64,000 nt of DNA from JADKIH01 sp031367345 (GCA_031367345.1 JANLPR010000117.1:12647-76646); one strand, 5' to 3'. Positions 24,935-34,382 are shown, counted from the stretch's first letter. Numbers and translations are program-made. The notes: generated from the letters alone by a model not told the origin.

Positions 24935-26773
24935 CTATTTTCTTCTTCCGCCACCGCTATTGTTGTTCGATCCGCCTCTTGAAGGGGAAGGACTAGAGTA
25001 TGATGGTGCGGAACTTCTTGGTGGAGCAGAGTAAGTTGGCTCTGACCGTTGAGGAGTACTTTCTTGTTTAAATTGTTTTGGCTCATTCCTCGGTTGGAAA
25101 ATTGGTGTGCGATTTTCCTGGCGCGGCATTACTTGCTCCTGACGGGGTTGCTCAATACTTTCTTGTCTTTGTTGTTCTTGACGTGGTCTATTATTTTCAA
25201 TTCGAGGTTCTTGTCTTGAATTGTTATTATCATAATTATTATTCCGTTGCTCTGAATTATTATTTGGTTGTGTAATTACCGGTGTACTATTATTTCTAGG
25301 ATTAGAATTTATTTCAGGTCGTGAATTATCGATATTATTTCTTGGTTCAACATTCGAGTTATTGTTTCTCGGAGTCGGAGTAAAATCTGGACGCGAATTA
25401 TTATTTCTTGGCTCTGAATTATTATCTCTAGGAGCAGGAGTAAAACCTGGTCGCGAATTATTATTTCTTGGAGCCGGATTTGTTTCCGGTTGTTGACTTG
25501 GTCGAGTGTCAATATTATTTTTACCGGGCTGCGTATTCATTTGTGGAGAAGTATTTTGATTTCTTCCATCATTTGATCTAGGTGATTTTGTTCCTGTTCC
25601 TGAATTTTGTTGTTGCATCTGATTGTTCGTTGGGTTCTGGATTAAACCACGATCATTCAAATTTTTACCACCAACACTATTGGGGTTGGAGTTAGTATTA
25701 TCAATGTGATCAGGAACATTTCCTCTTGATGGTGAAGTATTCTGAAGGCCATTTACATTTTGCTGTGTACCATTATTTTTTCCATCCTGTGGACGGTCAT
25801 TGCTAATAGTCCTTGGTGTATTTGGAGAAGTAAGGTTAGGTGATGTTAAATTTCTGCCACCACCTAAAGAAGCAGGGATACTCGATTTTGGAGTACGACC
25901 TTCTGCAATTGCTTGCTCGTACTTTTGTCCTAAAGTACCTGTAGATGTTCTACCGCTTCCACCTCGTGGTGCATTATCACCGACCGATCCTCGTGGGCCA
26001 TAGTAATGACTGTTGTTGTCGTATGAATTGTAGTAGTAAGGGTTTGAATTTCCGGCATAGTAACCATCATTGTAGCCATGGTTATATCCATTATAATATC
26101 CACCACCATAATAACCGCCACCGTAGTATCCACCACCGTAGTATCCGGGAGAATAACCCCAATAAGAATGTGGGTAATAACCGTAACCATATCCAAAACT
26201 TCCATAACAGAAAGGTTGGTAGTAATAATAGGAAGGTGCCCACCAGTTGTAGCCTAAGTAAATGCTTACACCATACGATGCAGGTGAGTAATCATACCAA
26301 TAGCTATTAGTGTAATATGGGTCGTAGTAGCTATATCCAATAGCAGGTGAATAAAAACGGCGGATTCTAGAAGAGTATTGATAATCGTAATAATCGTCGT
26401 AATAATTATTCGTTACATACGTATTTCCGGAACCATCTGAATATTTTGAAGAGGAAGAATTTCCGGTCGATTGATTGTTGTCAGAACTGCTATTTTGATA
26501 TTGATCAGTAGTTCCTTGATTTTGATTTGAACTATATTGCGATTGATCAGAATTTTGATTGGTAGAATTGGTCTGATCGTAATTATTATTTCCTGAACTA
26601 TATTCCTGAGCCGATGCGGCAGGTGTAGTAGTGGAGGTTTGTTGTTTAGGGGAATTGTCCTTACTTGAATAGTAAACATCGTCTGATGGCGAAGATCCTG
26701 CATGGTATGTTGATGTACACGCAGATAGCGAAAAAATAAATGCAATTCCGAGGACTGTTCTTAGGTTTTTCAT
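24935..26773 (-). CDS. Low-complexity Tyr/Gly/Asn-rich lipoprotein
   Basis: A 612-aa lipoprotein: the signal peptide ends in the lipobox LSACT. Three composition zones follow. Residues ~25-115 are Ser/Asn/Gln-rich. Residues ~118-255 are dominated by Tyr and Gly, with tandem GYYGGGYY units. Residues ~330-612 are Asn/Pro/Arg/Gln-rich, with repeats of the type PRNNNSRPxFTPxPR and an Arg/Gln/Glu-rich end. No folded domain is recognisable. By analogy with other low-complexity surface lipoproteins it could be structural or adhesive, but the function is unknown. The DNA is skewed to AAT/TAT repeats, which also produces long false frames on other strands. Confidence 0.8.
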   Translation of the reverse strand: MKNLRTVLGIAFIFSLSACTSTYHAGSSPSDDVYYSSKDNSPKQQTSTTTPAASAQEYSSGNNNYDQTNSTNQNSDQSQYSSNQNQGTTDQYQNSSSDNNQSTGNSSSSKYSDGSGNTYVTNNYYDDYYDYQYSSRIRRFYSPAIGYSYYDPYYTNSYWYDYSPASYGVSIYLGYNWWAPSYYYYQPFCYGSFGYGYGYYPHSYWGYSPGYYGGGYYGGGYYGGGYYNGYNHGYNDGYYAGNSNPYYYNSYDNNSHYYGPRGSVGDNAPRGGSGRTSTGTLGQKYEQAIAEGRTPKSSIPASLGGGRNLTSPNLTSPNTPRTISNDRPQDGKNNGTQQNVNGLQNTSPSRGNVPDHIDNTNSNPNSVGGKNLNDRGLIQNPTNNQMQQQNSGTGTKSPRSNDGRNQNTSPQMNTQPGKNNIDTRPSQQPETNPAPRNNNSRPGFTPAPRDNNSEPRNNNSRPDFTPTPRNNNSNVEPRNNIDNSRPEINSNPRNNSTPVITQPNNNSEQRNNNYDNNNSRQEPRIENNRPRQEQQRQESIEQPRQEQVMPRQENRTPIFQPRNEPKQFKQESTPQRSEPTYSAPPRSSAPSYSSPSPSRGGSNNNSGGGRRK

Positions 26774-26839
26774 TGGATGTTCCCTTTCAATCTTTTGAGT
26801 AATATTTCTGTAGTAATTTTAACGTCCTATTATAATTAT

Positions 26840-26847
26840 TACTTTTG
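26840..26847 (+). promoter_or_regulatory. Possible -7 promoter element of proS
   Basis: TACTTTTG matches the Bacteroidota consensus TAnnTTTG exactly, 37 bases before the proS ATG. No convincing -33 TTG lies at the usual spacing, so only the -7 half is supported. Confidence 0.45.
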
Positions 26848-26884
26848 TTACTGACGATTTACAAACACCGTACCAAAACATAAT

Positions 26885-28354
26885 ATGAGTAAAGAACTTC
26901 CTTCACGAGCCGAGAATTATTCTCAATGGTATCAAGATCTTGTTGTTAAAGCTGATTTAGCAGAAAATTCTGCCGTTCGCGGCTGTATGGTGATTAAACC
27001 TTATGGTTATGCGATTTGGGAAAAAATGCAGGCAATTCTAGATGCAAAATTCAAAGAAACCGGTCATTCAAATGCATACTTCCCGCTCTTTATTCCTAAA
27101 TCATTTTTTGCTAAGGAAGCTTCGCATGTTGAAGGCTTTGCCAAAGAATGTGCCGTTGTAACACATTATAGATTAAAAAATGATGGTAAAGGTGGAATTA
27201 TGGTTGATCCGGATGCAAAATTGGAGGAAGAGTTAATTGTCCGCCCTACTTCCGAAACAATCATTTGGCATACGTATCGTGGTTGGATAGAATCGTACCG
27301 CGATCTTCCAATCCTTGTCAATCAATGGGCGAACGTAGTGCGTTGGGAAATGCGAACGCGTTTGTTTTTACGTACTGCCGAATTCCTTTGGCAAGAAGGA
27401 CATACAGCTCATGCTACTGCTGAAGAAGCGGTAGAAGAAACAAAAAAAATGCTAGACGTATATGCAGAATTTGCTGAAAAGACTTTAGCCATTCCGGTTA
27501 TTAAAGGTCTCAAAACAGCGAACGAACGTTTTGCCGGAGCACTAGATACCTATTGTATCGAAGCAATGATGCAAGATGGTAAAGCATTGCAAGCAGGTAC
27601 ATCACATTTCCTCGGTCAAAATTTTGCTAAAGCTTTTGATGTAAAGTTTATGAGTAAAGAAGGGAAACAAGAATTTGTTTGGGCCACATCGTGGGGTGTT
27701 TCAACTCGATTAATGGGAGCACTGGTAATGGCCCATAGCGATGATGATGGTTTGGTCTTGCCTCCAAAATTAGCACCGATTCAGGTTGTAATAGTTCCGA
27801 TTTATAAAGGAGATGAACAGTTGCAAAAAATTACTGAAGTTGTAAATAAACTTATTATTGAACTGAAAGCTAAAAATATTTCAGTTAAATTTGATAGTCG
27901 CGATACTCACAAACCCGGATGGAAGTTTGCAGAATATGAACTAAAAGGTGTTCCAATTCGGATTGCCATAGGTCCTCGTGATTTAGAAAACGGTACTGTT
28001 GAAGTAGCCCGGCGCGACACAAAAGAAAAGTCTGTTATGCAGTTAACAGATCTATCTATTAAGATAGAACATTTGCTCGAGCAGATCCAAGATAATATTT
28101 ATCGTAGAGCATCCGATTTTCGTGATAACCATACGTACAAAGTGGATACTTACGATGAGTTCAAATCAAGACTCGATCAAGGTGGTTTTGTTCTTGCTCA
28201 TTGGGATGGAACATCAGAAACAGAGAACAAAATCAAAGAAGAAACAAAGGCAACAATCCGTTGTATTCCTTTAGATCAAACAAAGGAAAATGGAAAATGC
28301 ATTTACAGCGGTAACTCATCAACTGGGAGAGTCGTTTTTGCCCGAGCATATTAG
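26885..28354 (+). CDS. proS: Prolyl-tRNA synthetase, archaeal/eukaryotic-like type
   Basis: A 489-aa class II aminoacyl-tRNA synthetase charging tRNA-Pro. Class II motif 1 lies around GYAIWEKMQAIL, motif 2 around NQWANVVRWEMRTRLFLRTAEF, and motif 3 around TSWGVSTRLMGALVMAHSDDDG. The segment QEGHTAHATAEEA after motif 2 is typical. The short form without an editing insertion between motifs 2 and 3, and with the C-terminal zinc-type domain ending in VVFARAY, marks the ProS type 3 found in Bacteroidota. Cytoplasmic and essential. A hypothetical gene follows 6 bases later. Confidence 0.97.
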   Translation: MSKELPSRAENYSQWYQDLVVKADLAENSAVRGCMVIKPYGYAIWEKMQAILDAKFKETGHSNAYFPLFIPKSFFAKEASHVEGFAKECAVVTHYRLKNDGKGGIMVDPDAKLEEELIVRPTSETIIWHTYRGWIESYRDLPILVNQWANVVRWEMRTRLFLRTAEFLWQEGHTAHATAEEAVEETKKMLDVYAEFAEKTLAIPVIKGLKTANERFAGALDTYCIEAMMQDGKALQAGTSHFLGQNFAKAFDVKFMSKEGKQEFVWATSWGVSTRLMGALVMAHSDDDGLVLPPKLAPIQVVIVPIYKGDEQLQKITEVVNKLIIELKAKNISVKFDSRDTHKPGWKFAEYELKGVPIRIAIGPRDLENGTVEVARRDTKEKSVMQLTDLSIKIEHLLEQIQDNIYRRASDFRDNHTYKVDTYDEFKSRLDQGGFVLAHWDGTSETENKIKEETKATIRCIPLDQTKENGKCIYSGNSSTGRVVFARAY

Positions 28355-28360
28355 ATCTAA

Positions 28361-29047
28361 ATGTCAAATACAAGCAAAGAAAGTATCATAGACGTGTTGC
28401 GGCAGAAAGTAATTCTGAAGCAGCAAGTCTATGAAAAAACAAAAAATGTTTTTAATTCTTTGCGTGGACTGCTGAGCCAGTTAAGTTCCGAACTAGCATT
28501 GAAAGTAAAGGATTTTTCAGGTGAAATGGTAATTGCTTACAAAGACAATGGCGAATTCGAAACAGAGTTTATTATTGGCGATGAAACATTATTATTTGTA
28601 ATACATTCAAATATTTTCACATTCGATTCCACACATTCGGTTTGGAAGTCGTCGTATGTACAAGAGGATAAAGACCGGGCATACTGCGGAAAAATATTTA
28701 TTTATAATTTTCTAAGCGATAGTTTTAAATACAATCGGATCAACGATCTTGGCTATTTGATCGGGAGAATATTTGTTAATAAAGACAATCATTTTTTTGT
28801 TGAGGGGATGAAACAGATTGGGAATCTTTACAATGATTTTTCAACCTTGGAAGTTACAGACAAAGCGCTTTATGAAATTATTGAAGCCGCTGTACTTTAC
28901 AGCATGGAGTTCGATCCATTTACTCCGCCATTCGAGCAACAAGGTGAAATAAGAGTTGGGGAAGTAATTGATGCTTCATTGCAATCAAGAATTACCACAG
29001 GGAAAAGGCTTGGATTTAAATTTAAGACGGAAGGTAATATTACTTGA
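28361..29047 (+). CDS. Conserved hypothetical protein downstream of proS
   Basis: A 228-aa protein I do not recognise by function. It has no signal peptide or membrane segment. The first ~60 residues are helical (VLRQKVILKQQVYEKTKNVFNSLRGLL), followed by a mixed beta region (GEMVIAYKDNGEFETEFIIGDETLLFVIHSN) and a helix-rich end. It begins 6 bases after proS and so is probably translated from the same transcript, which argues that it is real. Cytoplasmic location is inferred from the lack of a signal. Confidence 0.75.
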   Translation: MSNTSKESIIDVLRQKVILKQQVYEKTKNVFNSLRGLLSQLSSELALKVKDFSGEMVIAYKDNGEFETEFIIGDETLLFVIHSNIFTFDSTHSVWKSSYVQEDKDRAYCGKIFIYNFLSDSFKYNRINDLGYLIGRIFVNKDNHFFVEGMKQIGNLYNDFSTLEVTDKALYEIIEAAVLYSMEFDPFTPPFEQQGEIRVGEVIDASLQSRITTGKRLGFKFKTEGNIT

Positions 29048-29111
29048 TCTTTAATAAAATAAATCGTATTAATTTCGGCAATTTATTGTGATAGAAAATC
29101 TGAAGCTATTA

Positions 29112-29942
29112 TTATTCCGATTCGATCAACGATATTTCATAATCACCTAAGAGTATCAATCGGTCTCTGTAAAGACCACCAATTGTTTTCTTAAAATTTT
29201 TCTTACTCATTTTCAATTCTGAATAAATTGCTTCGGCCGGACTTTTATCGCCTAACGAAATTTTTCCATTATTCGTTTTCAAATAATGCAGAATAAGAAA
29301 TTTGCTATCTTCTACTTGTTCGTATCCTTTTGGTTGAAGACGCAAATCTATTTTTCCGTCTTCGCGAATGGCTTTTATATATCCTCTTCGCTTGTCACCA
29401 AATTTAAGCTCACCAAAAATCTCATTGGCAAATATTAATCCTTCATTCGAATTATTAATAATTGCACGCATTCCTAATTCTGTTTTTTCTGCTATTAATA
29501 ATTGCACTTCATCATCTTCTTGAAGTGTATGTTCTTTAGAAATGTGTTTGTGCCACTTGGTTGTTCCGGCAATTCGTTGAGAATGGTCGTCAATAAAAAC
29601 ATAAACGAGATAATTGCCACCAACTCTCATATCCATACGTTGTTCAGCAAAGGGAACGAAAAGATCTTTCGCTATTCCCCAATCTAAAAAAGCACCATGT
29701 TCATTCACTTCTTTAACCAGCATAAAGGCAAAATCGCCAACTACAGCATTTGGAGTAAGCGTAGTAGCAATTGGACGATTGTCATTATCCAAATAAATAA
29801 AAACGCGCAAATGGTCACCTACCTCCGGCATTTCATCGATGTATTTTTTAGGTAGTAGAACATCGTCCTGACCATCTGTTAAATACACTCCAATCATTGC
29901 TTTTGACTTTACCTCTAATTCATTGTACTGACCAATTTCCAT
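29112..29942 (-). CDS. CvfB/YitL-like S1-domain RNA-binding protein
   Basis: A 276-aa protein from the ATG at 29942 (MEIGQYNELEVKSK); the frame extends 17 codons upstream without family similarity. It shows tandem S1-like OB folds (YNELEVKSKAMIGVYLTDG, FMLVKEVNEHGAFLDWGIAKDLFVPFAEQ, RRGYIKAIREDGKIDLRLQP) and a C-terminal winged-helix-like segment (KMSKKNFKKTIGGLYRDRLI), the layout of CvfB/YitL proteins. In Staphylococcus CvfB affects virulence gene expression through RNA. The role here is presumed to be RNA binding. Confidence 0.88.
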   Translation of the reverse strand: MEIGQYNELEVKSKAMIGVYLTDGQDDVLLPKKYIDEMPEVGDHLRVFIYLDNDNRPIATTLTPNAVVGDFAFMLVKEVNEHGAFLDWGIAKDLFVPFAEQRMDMRVGGNYLVYVFIDDHSQRIAGTTKWHKHISKEHTLQEDDEVQLLIAEKTELGMRAIINNSNEGLIFANEIFGELKFGDKRRGYIKAIREDGKIDLRLQPKGYEQVEDSKFLILHYLKTNNGKISLGDKSPAEAIYSELKMSKKNFKKTIGGLYRDRLILLGDYEISLIESE

Positions 29943-30330
29943 TCTTGTTTTATTTAGCTGCAAAGGTACGAAAGTGCAGGTGTTTATTGGCATGATCAGG
30001 GCTAATTCCGGTGCTATAATCCAAATAAATGGGAGTTTTTAGAATTATTCAGGATTTATCATAAGTTGAATCAGCCTTTTTCGTCGATTATCGTTTGAGA
30101 TCTTGAGCCGTTGACTAGAATTATGGCAGAGGAGGAATCATAGTTTGACAAAAATGGAAAGTGGTTATTGCGGAAAAGTGAAATTAGTAGCCAAATTTGA
30201 AAGGCGAAGCTTAAAATGGGAGGGATTTCAATCAATATTTTTCAATGAGAATTTCAAGATACATTGGTTTCAAATCACATTTACCGCAGTGGTTTTTGTA
30301 CCTTCGCCGCCATTAAAAGATGCTGATTAT
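29943..30330. other. Divergent intergenic region before prfC
   Basis: This is 388 bases between the CvfB-like gene and prfC. The prfC frame is open from 30145, but the upstream 62 codons have no family similarity and look noncoding. TACCTTCG at 30299-30306, 25 bases before the prfC ATG, is one base off the -7 consensus TAnnTTTG. Nothing else is evident. Confidence 0.4.
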
Positions 30331-31935
30331 ATGGATTTAGAAAAGGAAATAGCAAAGAGAAGAACATTTGCCATTATTTCTCACCCCGATGCCGGGAAAA
30401 CGACTTTAACCGAGAAGTTTCTTCTTTTTGGTGGGGCCATCAATACGGCAGGTGCGGTGAAGAGCAATAAGATTAGAAAGTCTGCCACATCTGATTTTAT
30501 GGAGATAGAGAAACAGAGAGGAATTTCTGTAGCCACTTCCGTAATGGGTTTTGATTATGCCGGAAAACGAGTAAATATTTTAGATACTCCCGGTCACAAA
30601 GACTTTGCTGAAGATACTTACAGAACTTTAACTGCTGTTGACTCTGTTATTCTTGTAGTAGATTGTATAAAAGGAGTAGAAGAGCAAACAGAAAAATTAA
30701 TGGCTGTTTGTAGAATGAGAAGTACGCCTGTAATAATTTTTATAAATAAAATGGATAGAGAAGGGAAAGACCCTTTCGACCTACTTGATGAACTGCAAGA
30801 CAAATTAAAAATTCATGTTCGCCCGTTGACATGGCCTATAAGTCAGGGTGAATCGTTTCAAGGTGTTTATAATATGTATCACCAGGAATTAAATTTATTT
30901 GAGGCTAACAAGACAGGAATTTCAGAAAATAAGGCAAAGATAGTTGAGTTAGACGACCCTTCGCTTGCTAAGTTTATTGGAGATAAATTTGCCAATAAAT
31001 TGCGCGAAGATATTGATTTGGTCGAAGGCGTATTTGAGCCATTCAGTAAAGAACTTTATAGAGATGGATTAATTGCCCCCGTATTCTTTGGAAGTGCTGT
31101 TAATAATTTTGGAGTTTTAGAATTGCTGAAAACATTTTTGGAAATAGCACCCGAGCCGGCATCACGAGAAGCAGAGGAACGTGAAGTCGTAGCTACAGAA
31201 AATAAGTTTAGTGGATTTGTATTTAAGATCCACGCCAATCTTGATCCAAATCACCGTGACCGAATTGCTTTTCTTAGAATATGTTCCGGCAGATTTGAAC
31301 GAAACAAATTTTATTTTCATACGCGCATCGATAAGAAAGTTCGATTTACGAATCCGACATCTTTTATGGCCAATGAAAAAACATTAATTGAAGAAGCATA
31401 TCCAGGTGATGTAATTGGATTGTACGACAATGGAATTTTTAAGATTGGTGATACTTTAACAGAAGGAGAAATGCTCCACTACAAGGGCATCCCTAGTTTT
31501 TCGCCTGAAATATTTAAAGAAGTGGAAAACCGAGATCCATTTAAGGCGAAACAATTAGAGAAAGGTATTCAACAATTAACTGAAGAAGGAGTTGCTCAGT
31601 TATTTACTCAGCAGCCTGGAAACAGAAAATTAGTAGGTACGGTTGGTGAGCTTCAATTTGATGTAATCAAGTTTCGATTGGAACATGAGTATGGAGCAAA
31701 ATGTGATTTCCGTCCATTAAGTTTTACAAAAGCTTATTGGATAACCGGCGATAGCGATGTGCAACTCGACCAGTTTATTAGTAATCGGAATAGTCAAATT
31801 GCTTATGACAAAGAAGGTAACCCTGTTTATTTGTCGGAAAGCGAGTGGATGCTAAAGATGATAAAAACAAGTTTTCCGGCAATTCATTTTCACACTACAT
31901 CTGAATTTAAAAATGCTAAAACAGAAGTATTATAA
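30331..31935 (+). CDS. prfC: Peptide chain release factor 3
   Basis: A 534-aa translational GTPase that recycles RF1/RF2 after termination. I chose the ATG at 30331 (MDLEKEIAKRRTFAI), the family start. The GTPase motifs are G1 SHPDAGKTTL, G2 around RGISVATS, G3 DTPGHKDFAEDT, and G4 FINKMDREG. RF3-specific features include SNKIRKSATSDFMEIEKQ after G1, TWPISQGESFQGVY, and the C-terminal FQPLSFTKA-like block seen here as FRPLSFTKAYWI. Length equals the family norm. A GNAT gene follows after 36 bases. Confidence 0.96.
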   Translation: MDLEKEIAKRRTFAIISHPDAGKTTLTEKFLLFGGAINTAGAVKSNKIRKSATSDFMEIEKQRGISVATSVMGFDYAGKRVNILDTPGHKDFAEDTYRTLTAVDSVILVVDCIKGVEEQTEKLMAVCRMRSTPVIIFINKMDREGKDPFDLLDELQDKLKIHVRPLTWPISQGESFQGVYNMYHQELNLFEANKTGISENKAKIVELDDPSLAKFIGDKFANKLREDIDLVEGVFEPFSKELYRDGLIAPVFFGSAVNNFGVLELLKTFLEIAPEPASREAEEREVVATENKFSGFVFKIHANLDPNHRDRIAFLRICSGRFERNKFYFHTRIDKKVRFTNPTSFMANEKTLIEEAYPGDVIGLYDNGIFKIGDTLTEGEMLHYKGIPSFSPEIFKEVENRDPFKAKQLEKGIQQLTEEGVAQLFTQQPGNRKLVGTVGELQFDVIKFRLEHEYGAKCDFRPLSFTKAYWITGDSDVQLDQFISNRNSQIAYDKEGNPVYLSESEWMLKMIKTSFPAIHFHTTSEFKNAKTEVL

Positions 31936-31971
31936 TTTCGATTTGAATTTTATTAAACTGATTAAGTGGCT

Positions 31972-32418
31972 ATGAAATTTCGTGAAGCATTGCTCACAGA
32001 CATCGAACAGATTTTCATAGTGCGATTTGCGGTGAAAGAAAATCGTTTATCCGATCTGAGTAAAGTGACTGTTAAAGATTGCGAGTTGTATTTGAAAGAG
32101 AGAGGAAAAGGTTGGGTTTGTGAGATTGACGATTTGATCGTAGGGTTTTCCATAATTGATTTAGTCGATAATAATGTGTGGGCATTGTTTATTCTTCCAG
32201 AATACGAAAATAAAGGGATAGGAAAGAAGCTGCATTTTTTAATGTTAGAGTGGTATTTTGCAATGACTGATAATCCTGTTTGGTTAGGAACAGATCCAGG
32301 TACACGAGCGGAGGTGTTTTATCAATTGCAAGGTTGGCGTGCAATAGGTTTGCATGGTAACCGTGAAATAAAATTTGAAATGACAAAGAATGAATGGTTG
32401 CGAACTAGAAAATCGTAA
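31972..32418 (+). CDS. GNAT-family N-acetyltransferase
   Basis: A 148-aa single-domain protein from the ATG at 31972 (a GTG two codons earlier is also possible). Family features: the N-terminal FREALLTDIEQIFIVRF, the central strand DDLIVGFSIIDLVDNNVWALFILPEYENKGIG carrying the acetyl-CoA binding Q/RxxGxG/A equivalent (NKGIGKKL), and the late strand QGWRAIG. It transfers an acetyl group from acetyl-CoA to an unknown amine. It follows prfC closely and may share its transcript. Confidence 0.88.
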   Translation: MKFREALLTDIEQIFIVRFAVKENRLSDLSKVTVKDCELYLKERGKGWVCEIDDLIVGFSIIDLVDNNVWALFILPEYENKGIGKKLHFLMLEWYFAMTDNPVWLGTDPGTRAEVFYQLQGWRAIGLHGNREIKFEMTKNEWLRTRKS

Positions 32419-32472
32419 TTGAAATAACGATTGAACATATTACAATTCGTATTTTTTTTTTAAACAAACAGT

Positions 32473-33498
32473 ATGCAGAATAAACAATTTGAATTAATCA
32501 ACGAGCAGTTTTCTCCACTCTTTAGGATCATGAGTGTTCACGATCCTAAAGATCCGAAAAGAAGAAAATTCGAAAATAACATTTGTGCATTTCATATTGG
32601 TAATGGCTTTGTTCTTTCAGTGGCGCATAATCTACGTACGATGGCACCACTTTTTAAATCGATCGACAATGCGATTTTTATGAAAGAGGTTTATCCACGT
32701 TTAAATCCTGCACAGGTTCAGATGTTTGATAATTGTTATCCATTAGATGAACTTACAAACAAAAGACACGAGCGATTTACAAATCAGAATGATGTTACGA
32801 TAATAAGAGAAATATTGAAGCAAATCAATTACGATTTAAGATGGATTACACTGATGGAAAAAGAGATTGTAAAAACTCAATTATTGGTTCAATTTAGTTT
32901 TCCGAGTTTCTACATGAATGAGAATTTGACAAATTATTTCAATGAAAGTAACTCGTTTTATGAGGAGATAATTAATAAGCATACTTTTTTGTTGGATGTA
33001 GAATTAGTAGAAGCTTTTTACGCAGATGACATGGCGTTGTATAAAATTGTAAACACTCCGCCAGAGGTTATTGCATGCATACCTTTTCTTGAGCCTGATT
33101 TTTCTGTGTTTACCGATGATAAAAAAGATTTCTATTGTTTACAAAGTTCAACCACCAATGAAATAGGCCGAATGGTAAGCAAAGCACAAATAGAAGGTTA
33201 TATAGATCACTTTAATATGTTCAACGATCCGATAGGAGGTAATTATCGGATAGAGGGATTTAGATATCTGATTAAAGGATATTTTCGATTTGGTTCTTCA
33301 GGTGCTCCCTATGTATTTTATGACAGGACTTCGGGAAAGTTTAAAGCAAATGGTGTGCAGAGTGAAGCCTGTCCGATCCAACTTTCCATTGAAAATAAGC
33401 GTGAGGGCAATTATCAATATGTAAATGCCATTGCATCGCCATTGAGCATTATAGAAGAAAGAGTAATGAATCACATACAGTCAATGGCGGTTGTTTGA
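32473..33498 (+). CDS. Unrecognised protein with trypsin-like serine protease pattern
   Basis: A 341-aa protein without a signal peptide or membrane helix. It matches no family at sight, but the three catalytic signatures of chymotrypsin-fold proteases appear in the right order: His52 in GNGFVLSVAHNLR (compare VLTAAHC), Asp185/Asp186 in YADDMALYKI (compare DIALLKL), and Ser276 in FGSSGAPYVF (compare GDSGGP). The spacing between His and Asp (~134) is long because of a helical insertion of about 70 residues at ~85-155. If the reading is right this is a divergent, cytoplasmic serine protease or a protease-fold effector. The assignment rests on motif order only. Confidence 0.55.
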   Translation: MQNKQFELINEQFSPLFRIMSVHDPKDPKRRKFENNICAFHIGNGFVLSVAHNLRTMAPLFKSIDNAIFMKEVYPRLNPAQVQMFDNCYPLDELTNKRHERFTNQNDVTIIREILKQINYDLRWITLMEKEIVKTQLLVQFSFPSFYMNENLTNYFNESNSFYEEIINKHTFLLDVELVEAFYADDMALYKIVNTPPEVIACIPFLEPDFSVFTDDKKDFYCLQSSTTNEIGRMVSKAQIEGYIDHFNMFNDPIGGNYRIEGFRYLIKGYFRFGSSGAPYVFYDRTSGKFKANGVQSEACPIQLSIENKREGNYQYVNAIASPLSIIEERVMNHIQSMAVV

Positions 33499-33564
33499 GT
33501 TTAATAGCTGAAAATGAGCGTAGAACGTGAGTGAGATAGGCGATAGATAGACCATAGTACTTGG

Positions 33565-33594
33565 TTGTTAATTTAGGTCTTTTTTTTAGCTTTG
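33565..33594 (+). promoter_or_regulatory. Bacteroidota-type -33/-7 promoter
   Basis: TTG at 33565-33567 and TAGCTTTG at 33587-33594 are separated by 19 bases, matching the phylum consensus TTG-N19-TAnnTTTG. Transcription would begin about 6-8 bases downstream, giving the methyltransferase gene a leader of about 28 bases to the TTG start. Confidence 0.7.
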
Positions 33595-33628
33595 TGCCCC
33601 CAAACACAATCAATCAAATCCTTCAATC

Positions 33629-34363
33629 TTGGATAATTATAATTGGGAACCAAAATCTGTTAGAACGAAAATGATACCGGAAGAAATAAATAAAATTATT
33701 GAGATTCCGGAATGGGACACCTATTCCGCAGTTAAGAAAGAGGAAGCTAAATTCATTTATGATTTTATAGTCGAAAATAATTTAAAGAGTACACTCGAGA
33801 TTGGCTTTGCTTTTGCTCGTTCTGCATCGCATATTATGTCTGCAACTCAAGCAAAACACATTGCATGCGATCCTTTTCAAAACAATTATGGTGATATGGG
33901 ATTGAAGAATATTGAGAAATTACATCTAAGTGAAAAATTGGATTTCAGACCTGACTTCTCTCATAATGTTTTGCCTGTGTTGCATAAGGAAAATAGAAAA
34001 TTCGATTTTATTTTTATTGATGGCGATCATAAATTTGATGGAATACTAGTTGACTTTTACTATGCAGATCTTTTGTTAGAGGTGAATGGATACGTGCTTT
34101 TGCACGACACGTGGATGCGTAGTACTCGTTTGGTGGAGAAGTTTATTAAAAGTAATAAAACAAATTATAAGTATGTGTCTACTCCTTTAAGAAATTTTTC
34201 TTTATTCCAAAAAATGAAAGAAGATACGCGCGACGGAATGTTTTTTAAAGAGTTTTATACTTGGAAATCGATATTGCCACATTCAATGATTACTTGGATG
34301 ACCAATGGCAAGATGACTTTTACAAAAAAAGTATTTTTTAAGATAAAAGACCTGGTTAAATAA
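33629..34363 (+). CDS. Class I SAM-dependent methyltransferase (Methyltransf_24 type)
   Basis: A 244-aa protein with the Rossmann motif STLEIGFAFARSASHI (motif I), HIACDPFQ (motif II, acidic residue binding the ribose) and FDFIFIDGDHKFDGILVDF (motif III/IV), typical of O-methyltransferase-like class 24 enzymes. The substrate is unknown; such genes often lie in surface-sugar loci, but no such locus is seen here. The start is TTG at 33629, supported by the promoter 35 bases upstream. An ATG at 33671 would remove 14 residues. A terminator follows the gene, so it is a single-gene unit. Confidence 0.85.
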   Translation: MDNYNWEPKSVRTKMIPEEINKIIEIPEWDTYSAVKKEEAKFIYDFIVENNLKSTLEIGFAFARSASHIMSATQAKHIACDPFQNNYGDMGLKNIEKLHLSEKLDFRPDFSHNVLPVLHKENRKFDFIFIDGDHKFDGILVDFYYADLLLEVNGYVLLHDTWMRSTRLVEKFIKSNKTNYKYVSTPLRNFSLFQKMKEDTRDGMFFKEFYTWKSILPHSMITWMTNGKMTFTKKVFFKIKDLVK

Positions 34364-34382
34364 TAGAATAAGACCTATACAG

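Noticed and set aside
25300..25480. Regularly spaced AATAATAATT-type repeats, first considered as a CRISPR-like array
   Set aside because: They are in-frame Asn/Pro/Arg codon repeats of a lipoprotein, with no constant repeat and no unique spacers.
25945..26310. Plus-strand frame of 121 codons, His/Asn-rich
   Set aside because: It mirrors the Tyr/Gly repeats of the low-complexity lipoprotein and has no signal, domain or start context of its own.
30145..30330. 62-codon upstream extension of prfC
   Set aside because: It has no similarity to release factor 3, and the family start MDLEKEIAKRRTFAI begins at the ATG at 30331.
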